DNA of 5,404 nucleotides from the NCBI GenBank assembly GCA_947040475.1, contig CAMRBT010000104.1, positions 1-5,404 of the forward strand, written 5' to 3'. This stretch comes from an uncultured Brevinema sp. (GTDB lineage: Bacteria > Spirochaetota > Brevinematia > Brevinematales > Brevinemataceae). Shown one piece after another: positions 1 through 5,260 of the stretch. The position numbers and the translations under genes are program-made. Numbering within the stretch: the stretch's first letter is position 1; the number at the start of each line of letters is the position of its first letter. The notes under the pieces were generated by a model, which did no database searches, was not told where the DNA came from, and was given only the letters and a program-made list of their open reading frames with translations.

Positions 1-297
1 GCTCAACATATTATTGATATTCAGACCAAAAATGATTACAAAAAAATTGTACTCATAGGCTCGGGAGCACCATTAATACAAGAGTTTTTAAAAGATAGCA
101 TCGTTGAGAATGTCTTGGAAATACGTACTGAAGTGATAATAACTAGTCAATCTTTTGATAGATCTTATATTACTCAATTAGATAAAAACGATTTCTCTAA
201 AGAATCTACAGATCAACTTATAGCAATAGAGCCTAATTATTGTAGATTATCCGCAGCAGAAATGACTTTATTAGAAAAAGAATCTCAAGACAAGTAA
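1..297 (+). CDS. C-terminal part of an unrecognised protein (5' end outside window)
   Basis: The frame is open from the first base of the window and closes with tandem stops TAA TAG at 295-300, leaving 98 residues. An in-frame TTG at 115 could be read as a start, but the frame is open upstream and reads like normal protein, so the gene most likely begins before the window. The segment has a hydrophobic strand followed by a turn (KIVLIGSGAPLIQEFL, about residues 15-30), a second strand (EVIITS), and then a polar, charged tail ending ESQDK. This alternation suggests the last alpha/beta unit of a Rossmann-like or eRF1-like domain. There is faint resemblance to the C-terminal domain of bacterial eRF1-like (baeRF) proteins, but it is too weak for a name. 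A hairpin terminator follows 22 bp after the stop, so this is the last gene of its transcript. Confidence 0.7.
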   Translation, partial: AQHIIDIQTKNDYKKIVLIGSGAPLIQEFLKDSIVENVLEIRTEVIITSQSFDRSYITQLDKNDFSKESTDQLIAIEPNYCRLSAAEMTLLEKESQDK

Positions 298-318
298 TAG
301 AATAAGATATTTACAAAT

Positions 319-347
319 AAAAAAGAACCTAAATAGGTTCTTTTTTT
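319..347. terminator. Bidirectional intrinsic terminator between convergent genes
   Basis: AAAAAAGAACCT (319-330) pairs perfectly with AGGTTCTTTTTT (335-346) around a 4-nt loop, AAAT. The plus-strand transcript ends in seven T, and the minus-strand transcript also runs into a T-rich tract after the stem. It can therefore end both the plus-strand gene finishing at 297 and the minus-strand glycosyltransferase gene. The minus-strand stop codon (329-331) lies within the hairpin, so the last codons of that gene form one arm of its own terminator. Confidence 0.88.
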
Positions 348-1081
348 GTGAATGTTTTGAAATGAAAATAAAAACACATAAGGACAAAGGCTCTAAATAA
401 TTTGTAAATATTAAAAGGATTTCTCATCATGGAATAAATCCCCAAATGCCCCTTGTCTTGCATCTCTAATGATGGTACGGATTTGAATCCAGAGATTATT
501 TCGAAGCTATCATCAGCTCCTATAGTCACACCTTGTTTAAATATCTCATAATTTTTGTTAATCCACAATTCTTCTCTTTTATCATTACCAAGATTGAATA
601 AAGCAAGCTTTGCAGCACTTTTTCTTAAAGCAACAAAAACTTTACCTTGTTCTTGGAGGGGTATATGTTCAGGATAATGACTCACAATTTTTACACCGAG
701 AAAAGATTTTGTTATTTTTTTTACCGTAGTAAATAATGTTTTTTTAGTGCTACCAAAAAGGCTTACTGTTGATTGACATTCAGACGCTACAGATAAAGCG
801 TCTAGTACGTAGGTAACAGCCAATGAAGGCTTTAAAATACGCATATACATATTATAGGATAACCAAGAAATTAAACTAGAAGCACATAAAACAATATCAG
901 CCTGATTGATTGTTTCTTTCAATTCTCTATTAAACAAAGCTTGAAACAGTTTTTTTTCTGTTAAAATAATAATTCGTGCATATTTTCCATGATGTAATCT
1001 ATCATAGAGATAATTTCTCCACTCATCTCTTGAGATGTCGGTAATTTTTATCCCGAAAATATAATATTCTGCAACAGTCAT
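329..1081 (-). CDS. Divergent WecG/TagA/CpsF-family glycosyltransferase-like protein
   Basis: This 250-residue protein is about the usual length for the WecG/TagA/CpsF (GT26) family, whose members transfer a sugar to a lipid-linked acceptor at the inner face of the cytoplasmic membrane. Family landmarks align by eye: the strand ending in Thr41 (TEKKLF), the segment ADIVLCASSL (61-70), the nucleotide-binding-like strand VSLFGSTKKTL (106-116), GNDKREELWI (165-174) where the family has GxPKQExW, IGADDSFEIISG (187-198), and the C-terminal appendage with Arg220, Pro222 and Arg230. Several key positions differ: the acidic DG motif after the ADIVL strand reads Ala67-Ser68, and PKQE is DKRE. The tail (about 225-242) is hydrophobic and aromatic, consistent with membrane association. 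The ATG at 1079-1081 is supported by a ribosome site 8 nt upstream and a consensus promoter. The family is fairly secure; activity and sugar specificity are not. Confidence 0.75.
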   Translation of the reverse strand: MTVAEYYIFGIKITDISRDEWRNYLYDRLHHGKYARIIILTEKKLFQALFNRELKETINQADIVLCASSLISWLSYNMYMRILKPSLAVTYVLDALSVASECQSTVSLFGSTKKTLFTTVKKITKSFLGVKIVSHYPEHIPLQEQGKVFVALRKSAAKLALFNLGNDKREELWINKNYEIFKQGVTIGADDSFEIISGFKSVPSLEMQDKGHLGIYSMMRNPFNIYKLFRAFVLMCFYFHFKTFTKKEPI

Positions 1082-1089
1082 CGTACCTA

Positions 1090-1097
1090 CACCTTTT
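1090..1097 (-). promoter_or_regulatory. Ribosome binding site of the glycosyltransferase-like gene
   Basis: On the minus strand AAAAGGTG ends 8 nt before the ATG at 1081, a good Shine-Dalgarno match at normal spacing. It fixes the start codon of the WecG/TagA-like gene. Confidence 0.7.
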
Positions 1098-1110
1098 GAT
1101 AATATGTATC

Positions 1111-1139
1111 ATTATGAAATAATTATTGAACTTTGTCAA
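1111..1139 (-). promoter_or_regulatory. Sigma-70-type promoter of the glycosyltransferase-like gene
   Basis: Reading the minus strand, TTGACA (1139-1134) is a perfect -35 box. After a 17-nt spacer comes CATAAT (1116-1111), five of six matches to the -10 consensus. Transcription would begin near 1104, leaving a 5' leader of about 20-25 nt that contains the ribosome site. This is the best promoter in the window. It suggests the gene is transcribed alone, since a terminator also sits at its 3' end. Confidence 0.8.
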
Positions 1140-1146
1140 TGCTTAC

Positions 1147-1238
1147 ACACACATAAATGAACTTATTATTAAGATTTTATTATTAATTCCGAAATTCAAG
1201 AGACAAAGCCTATAAAATCATCACCTAACACACATAAA
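1147..1238. repeat. Pair of 11-bp direct repeats in the divergent intergenic region
   Basis: ACACACATAAA occurs exactly at 1147-1157 and again at 1228-1238, with starts 81 bp apart. The first copy lies just upstream of the minus-strand -35 box. The second lies between the predicted plus-strand start of transcription and the ribosome site, which it partly overlaps. That placement would suit binding sites for a regulator of both directions, but the unit is short, AC-repeat-like and of low complexity, so chance is a fair alternative. Confidence 0.35.
1163..1216 (+). promoter_or_regulatory. Probable promoter of the barrel-OmpA and lipoprotein pair
   Basis: TATAAA (1211-1216, continuing as TATAAAAT) is a good -10 box 38 bp before the ATG. 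No clear -35 box stands at the right distance; TTCCGA (1187-1192, 18-nt spacer) is a poor match. Directly upstream is an AT tract containing the 10-bp direct repeat TTATTATTAA at 1163-1172 and 1177-1186, placed where an UP element would be. The promoter may rely on the UP-like tract or an activator rather than on a -35 box. Confidence 0.45.
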
Positions 1239-1244
1239 AGGAAA
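1236..1244 (+). promoter_or_regulatory. Ribosome binding site of the barrel-OmpA gene
   Basis: AAAAGGAAA has its AGG at 1239-1241, 13 nt before the ATG at 1255. The spacing is somewhat long but usable. No better in-frame start with a signal peptide exists nearby. Confidence 0.6.
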
Positions 1245-1254
1245 TCTTACTACT

Positions 1255-3939
1255 ATGAATAAAAAATTTATATTGTTATTTATTATGATATTTACGTACA
1301 ACACAAATACGCTCTATTCTTTAGATCCCGGATCTCAGCTTTGGTATTCTGGATTTAATGGAGGAATAACAGGGCAAGGTTATGCTGGTATAGGGGCAAA
1401 AAACTCAGGGTTTTATTCTTTTATAAATCCTGCGACTAGTGCCACCGTAGAAAATATTAGATTTTTTTCTTCAGGGAATATTGCAGATACTAATTGGGGT
1501 GGATCTTTTGGGATATCTTCCCCTGTAAAACCTGGTGGGACTTTATATGTGGGATCACAATTTTTATCTTTTGATGACACTTCAATGACGCATATGGGCT
1601 ATGGTAAAAAAGTTCGTTCCGACTTAGCTTTTGGAATAGAAGGTATATTAACGATTCATCCTTCTGCTTTAAAAAACAATGTCGGTGGCGGATTTTCTTT
1701 AGGGCTTTTGTGGATGCCTAAAGATTATAGTCCTATTACAGATTCAAAACCATGGGGCTTTGCTGATTTTTCTTTAGGGGGAACGGTGAAGACTGTCTTT
1801 TTTCCTACAGGAGAAGTCTGTTTTAATCCTATGCCTGAGATGTTATTTCAAATCGGTATGGAAGCAACTATTTTAAAATATAAAATCTTAGATTGGAAAT
1901 TTCTTCTTGATTATTCTATTGGTTTTGTTCCTCTTTCTACTCCGAATGTGCATTTACAAACATGGATGTCCTTGGGAACTGTGTGGAATCTTTGGGATAT
2001 TTGGGATATATCTGCTGGAATGATTCTAGGAAATCATGGCTTAGGTGCTGGATCTAATCCATTATTACCCTTTACTTTTGGGACTGCTTTAGGCTATGAA
2101 TGGGATCACTTTTCTTTTAAATTCTCTTATGCCTTTGGTGCTAATAAATTTTTTGAAGAAACTGAATATTTGAATACCATAGGATTAGAATTGGGAATAG
2201 GAACGAAAAAATCTACTAACATGTCTGCGATCTTAGACGTTCTTAACAGTGAAAAATCAATTACACATTTTTCCCCTAATGATGATCTGATTCAAGATGA
2301 GGTTTATTTATTGCCTCGTATTGTTGGCTCATTACCTGTCAACGCATGGCGTATTAGCATATTAGATGCGGGTGGAAAAACAATACGGACCTTTGAAGAT
2401 AATAAACAAACAATAGACAAAAAATTCACGGCTAATCAGTTTTTCTATAATTATTTTAGTAGCACGAACTCTCACAATCTTCCCTCAAAAATTATTTGGG
2501 ATGGAAAAGGCAATAATAACAAATTTGCTCCCGAGGGCTATTATTACGCTGTTATGAATGTTCGATACAATGAAAATCAATCTATACTATCCTCCACGAA
2601 CACTATTATCCTTGATATTACCAAGCCCTCTGCTAAATTATCAATCACCGAAAAAGATCGTTTTGTTTATTTGGGTGAAGATCCTAGAGCGTCCTTTACT
2701 GTTAAACAAGAATTATCCTCTGATGACCCTTGGTCTGCAAAACTCATTGACAATAGTGATAATAAAAAAATAGAGGATTGGGTTTGGGGAATAAGAAATG
2801 CCCCCATTAATAATACATGGCAATTAAAAAATCCAAAGCGTATTAATGTCGCTGCTGGAGAATTTTCTTATATCGTAAGTTCTTATGACAAAGCAGGGAA
2901 TTTCACAGAAGAAAAAATCACTAATATTATTATAGAAACGAAAAAACGAAAAACAGAACTAAGCAGTAAAAATTTGAAGTTTTCTCCTAATGATGATGGA
3001 TTTTTAGATACTATTTTAATCAATCTTGACTACACCACTATAAAGGGCTTAAAACAATCTTCTCTTGTAGTGTATAACACAAAAGGTGAAAAAATATACT
3101 CACAAGCACAAGATAGTACTAATCTCGCTACTAAATTAATTTGGGAAGGAAAAAATGACAAGAATAAGACCCCTCCTGATGGAGAGTATCTTATTGTTTT
3201 AGAGCAACATTTTATCGATAAGCAAATTGACACAGATCCTTTAATTGTTTATCTTGATACGACAGCACCTATATTTGATACTCAAATTTCTCCTAAGCGA
3301 TACAGTCCTGATAGCGATGGTATCGATGATGTCCTAAAAATTGACTTTTTTGCTGAAGATCTTCATAATGTATCTAATTGGATGATCACTCTTAAGCATC
3401 AAGACAAAATCATACACACTTTCAAAGGTACTACTAATAAAAAAACCTTGTTTTGGTATCCGAATTCTGATGTTGATCTTAAAAGTCATGATACTTTACA
3501 TTTTGAAATAGTCATTCAAGATACCCTAGGAAATAAGATAGATACCCCCTTTCATCAAATACAGATTGACTTATTAACCAATCCTGCTGATAAAGATCTT
3601 ATTGCCACAGAAACTATCGCTTATTTCGAACCGGGAATAGGGGTTGTATCTGGTCAAGTTTTCCCTTACTTGGATGAAGTATGGTCTTACTATAAAGAAA
3701 ATCCCCAAGATAAACTTAAAATTCTTGCACAAGCATATTACGAAGAATCCGAACATAGCAAAACAGAAGCCTACAAATTAGGTATTACGAGAGGCGATGC
3801 CATCAAAGAATATCTCATGAACAAAGGTGTACAGGCAAAAAATATAGATATAGAGGTTCAAGCTTACGATGAAAAAAGTTCTAAAAAGCAAAAAACCTTG
3901 CGTCAAGCCAAAATCTACATTACAAAACTCCCTAAATAA
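1255..3939 (+). CDS. Outer-membrane barrel protein with FlgD-like Ig repeats and C-terminal OmpA-like domain
   Basis: This 894-residue protein has four parts. Residues 1-22 form a signal peptide (Lys3-Lys4, hydrophobic core, likely cut after LYS at 20-22). Residues about 28-320 look like a PorV/UPF0164-type outer-membrane barrel: a Gly-rich start with GQGYAGIGA and INPATSA, then alternating aromatic and Gly-rich strands. Residues about 335-780 hold four Ig-like units of FlgD/gliding-associated type. Units 1, 3 and 4 start with SPNDD (340), SPNDDG (577) and SPDSDG (684); unit 2 begins at the DITKP junction (454) and lacks the loop. Units 1 and 3 carry the W-D/E-G-K ... P-x-G-x-Y pattern (415-429, 630-645). 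Residues about 783-894 are OmpA-like, including LGITRGDAIKEYL with Arg846. The inferred role is to link outer membrane and peptidoglycan, possibly as a surface or secretion scaffold. The ligand Asp of the OmpA site appears replaced by Tyr828. The gene leads a two-gene operon. Confidence 0.82.
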   Translation: MNKKFILLFIMIFTYNTNTLYSLDPGSQLWYSGFNGGITGQGYAGIGAKNSGFYSFINPATSATVENIRFFSSGNIADTNWGGSFGISSPVKPGGTLYVGSQFLSFDDTSMTHMGYGKKVRSDLAFGIEGILTIHPSALKNNVGGGFSLGLLWMPKDYSPITDSKPWGFADFSLGGTVKTVFFPTGEVCFNPMPEMLFQIGMEATILKYKILDWKFLLDYSIGFVPLSTPNVHLQTWMSLGTVWNLWDIWDISAGMILGNHGLGAGSNPLLPFTFGTALGYEWDHFSFKFSYAFGANKFFEETEYLNTIGLELGIGTKKSTNMSAILDVLNSEKSITHFSPNDDLIQDEVYLLPRIVGSLPVNAWRISILDAGGKTIRTFEDNKQTIDKKFTANQFFYNYFSSTNSHNLPSKIIWDGKGNNNKFAPEGYYYAVMNVRYNENQSILSSTNTIILDITKPSAKLSITEKDRFVYLGEDPRASFTVKQELSSDDPWSAKLIDNSDNKKIEDWVWGIRNAPINNTWQLKNPKRINVAAGEFSYIVSSYDKAGNFTEEKITNIIIETKKRKTELSSKNLKFSPNDDGFLDTILINLDYTTIKGLKQSSLVVYNTKGEKIYSQAQDSTNLATKLIWEGKNDKNKTPPDGEYLIVLEQHFIDKQIDTDPLIVYLDTTAPIFDTQISPKRYSPDSDGIDDVLKIDFFAEDLHNVSNWMITLKHQDKIIHTFKGTTNKKTLFWYPNSDVDLKSHDTLHFEIVIQDTLGNKIDTPFHQIQIDLLTNPADKDLIATETIAYFEPGIGVVSGQVFPYLDEVWSYYKENPQDKLKILAQAYYEESEHSKTEAYKLGITRGDAIKEYLMNKGVQAKNIDIEVQAYDEKSSKKQKTLRQAKIYITKLPK
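3852..3856 (+). promoter_or_regulatory. Internal ribosome binding site for the overlapping lipoprotein gene
   Basis: AGAGG lies inside the end of the barrel-OmpA coding sequence, 12 nt before the ATG at 3869. In the lipoprotein frame a TAG stop occupies 3851-3853, and no ATG, GTG or TTG lies between it and 3869. The site and the stop together settle this start. Confidence 0.6.
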
Positions 3940-4339
3940 GCTCTTAATAATCAGCAGTGTATTTATTGTATTATCGTGTTCCGTACTCCCTGAGGGCTAT
4001 GAAGAACAATTAATAAATGTAACATGGATTAACAAAGAAAAAATTGGTACTCCTACGGGAGAAGCTGATGTTATTTCTAAAAGCACTTTTTCTGAAGATG
4101 GCGTTTATAAGCTAAATATAGTTAACCCTGATGGTACAATAATTGATAATACTTTTTTTTATGAAACAGGATATTATGTATCAAAATTTGCTATCGTCTT
4201 ATATGAATACAGTGATAATGTAGGTGCTAATCCTCCCGTAATAGGCACTCCTATTTATTATCGTTTTGAAGATGATTTTAAGATTTTAGTAACCTCTACT
4301 AATGAAAACATGACTTTTGCTCAAAAATGGAATAAATAA
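3869..4339 (+). CDS. Small lipoprotein overlapping the barrel-OmpA gene; function unknown
   Basis: This 156-residue protein has a lipoprotein signal: a Lys-rich n-region (residues 1-24, eight Lys), a hydrophobic stretch LLIISSVFIVLS (25-36) and the lipobox VLSC with Cys37, followed by Ser38. The lipobox is relaxed, as is common in spirochaetes. The mature part of about 120 residues begins EEQLINVTWINKEK and shows alternating beta-type strands with FSEDGVYKL and FYETGYYV turns, ending FAQKWNK. This resembles small lipocalin-like or META-like beta-barrel lipoproteins, but no family is claimed. The start is the only one possible: an in-frame stop lies at 3851-3853 and no other start codon precedes the signal core. 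The first 71 nt overlap the end of the upstream gene in another frame, which implies translational coupling and perhaps a shared function at the outer membrane. A strong terminator follows. Confidence 0.78.
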   Translation: MKKVLKSKKPCVKPKSTLQNSLNKLLIISSVFIVLSCSVLPEGYEEQLINVTWINKEKIGTPTGEADVISKSTFSEDGVYKLNIVNPDGTIIDNTFFYETGYYVSKFAIVLYEYSDNVGANPPVIGTPIYYRFEDDFKILVTSTNENMTFAQKWNK

Positions 4340-4349
4340 TAATAATCTA

Positions 4350-4390
4350 AAAACCCCTAATAGAATTATCTATTAGGGGTTTTATTTTTT
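4350..4390. terminator. Strong bidirectional terminator between the lipoprotein gene and lpxA
   Basis: AAAACCCCTAATAG (4350-4363) pairs without mismatch with CTATTAGGGGTTTT (4370-4383), a 14-bp stem around loop AATTAT, followed by ATTTTTT. On the minus strand the stem is followed by TTTTTAGATT, so it can also stop transcription coming from lpxA. It begins 10 bp after the lipoprotein stop codon. Confidence 0.9.
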
Positions 4391-4422
4391 ATAATATATT
4401 ATAAGCTCATGATTATGAGTTT
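4389..4422. repeat. AT palindrome and small hairpin next to the lpxA 3' end
   Basis: TTATAATATATTATAA (4389-4404) is a perfect 16-bp palindrome. Just beyond it AAGCTCAT (4403-4410) can pair with ATGAGTTT (4415-4422) around loop GATT, with one G-U pair. The latter sits directly behind the lpxA stop codon and could protect or stabilise the 3' end of its transcript. It lacks a proper T tract on the minus strand, so termination is left to the neighbouring GC-richer hairpin. Confidence 0.4.
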
Positions 4423-5250
4423 TTAAAAGAGAGAATTTTTTGCGTCTTGCCCTTCACCAAATTCTGAGATTCCACGCTTGCAATATTGTAAGAATTCTAA
4501 GGTCATTTGAACAACTTTACTATCTGAATCTTTATATTGATTTTGAATCATTTCTTGAGCTGGGTTAAGAGAATTAGTTTCTTTGAAGATACGAAACATG
4601 TCTTTTGCTATTTTTCTATCTTCTACAGAAAAATTAGCTCTACGCAATCCTATAGAATTAACACCACTAATCAATCCATAAAAGCTGGATACTAACATAA
4701 ATGGAGGGACATCTCTACCTACTCTTGAGCCACCAGATATTATTACATTGGCTCCTATGCGGACATGTTGATGAATCAACACCCCACCTGAAATAAAGAC
4801 ATTATCATAAAAAGTACAGCACCCACCTACCAATACTCCATTAGCAAAAATAACTCCATTTTTGAGGACGGTGTTATGAGATACATGAGCATTGACCATT
4901 AATAAACAATCATTGCCAATTTCTGTATTTATAGAAATCGTAGGATCTTCGTATAATACAGGAGCATGAACAGTCACATTTTCTCGTAAAATATTATTAT
5001 CACCGATAATAACACGATTCGGAGATCCTGTATAGCTCATATCTTGAGGAGCAAGACCTATGGTCACATTGTTGAAAATTGTGTTGTTTTGTCCTATTGT
5101 TACAGGACCTTTGATATGCACGTAAGGATAAATAAAGGTGTTATCACCTATAGTAACGTCGCCTTCTATAATACAAAAAGGAGAGATAGTTACGTTTTTA
5201 CCTATTTTAACCTCTGGTGAGATTAGTGCTTGTGGGGAAATATTTGACAT
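4423..5250 (-). CDS. lpxA: Acyl-[ACP]-UDP-N-acetylglucosamine O-acyltransferase (LpxA)
   Basis: LpxA carries out the first step of lipid A synthesis in the cytoplasm, moving a 3-hydroxyacyl chain from acyl carrier protein to position 3 of UDP-GlcNAc. The 275 residues compare with 262 in E. coli. Residues about 1-187 are hexapeptide repeats of the left-handed beta helix (for example VKIGKN, VTIGDN, VTIGQN), and the rest is the helical C-terminal domain with KRGI (268-271 region of the family end). By eye, numbering coincides with E. coli in the core: catalytic His125 with His122 (NAHVSH), His160-Gln161, Gly173 and Arg204 are kept; Asp70 matches Asp74. His144 is replaced by Cys144, followed by Cys145. 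Gly173 is the E. coli acyl-length ruler position and here favours a long chain. The weak site AGAG (5260-5257) stands 6 nt before the ATG, and the upstream gene ends 8 bp away, so the two are probably one operon. Confidence 0.93.
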   Translation of the reverse strand: MSNISPQALISPEVKIGKNVTISPFCIIEGDVTIGDNTFIYPYVHIKGPVTIGQNNTIFNNVTIGLAPQDMSYTGSPNRVIIGDNNILRENVTVHAPVLYEDPTISINTEIGNDCLLMVNAHVSHNTVLKNGVIFANGVLVGGCCTFYDNVFISGGVLIHQHVRIGANVIISGGSRVGRDVPPFMLVSSFYGLISGVNSIGLRRANFSVEDRKIAKDMFRIFKETNSLNPAQEMIQNQYKDSDSKVVQMTLEFLQYCKRGISEFGEGQDAKNSLF

Positions 5251-5256
5251 ATAAAA

Positions 5257-5260
5257 CTCT
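5257..5260 (-). promoter_or_regulatory. Weak ribosome binding site of lpxA
   Basis: AGAG on the minus strand lies 6 nt before the lpxA ATG and overlaps the TAG stop of the preceding gene. It is a poor Shine-Dalgarno match at good spacing, so lpxA may depend on ribosomes finishing the upstream gene. Confidence 0.4.

Noticed and set aside
115..297. TTG at 115 as the true start of a 60-residue gene
   Set aside because: The same frame is open to the window edge with protein-like composition, and no good ribosome site precedes 115.
1141..1190. AT-rich tract with short repeats as an origin or iteron array
   Set aside because: Only two copies of each short unit exist, there is no DnaA-box cluster or replication gene, and promoter function explains the tract.
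2558..2773. 71-residue plus-strand open frame inside the barrel-OmpA gene
   Set aside because: It lies wholly within a well-supported coding region in another frame, has no ribosome site of note and no recognisable features.
3030..3233. 67-residue minus-strand open frame
   Set aside because: It is antisense to a conserved Ig-like unit, is Cys- and Ser-rich as expected of a shadow frame, and has no promoter or neighbour on that strand.
3574..3756. 60-residue minus-strand open frame
   Set aside because: It is antisense to the start of the OmpA-like domain with no supporting signals.
4153..4160. T8 run in the lipoprotein gene as a phase-variation tract
   Set aside because: Runs of this length are common here (another T8 at 715-722), both genes are intact, and no promoter or out-of-frame partner points to switching.
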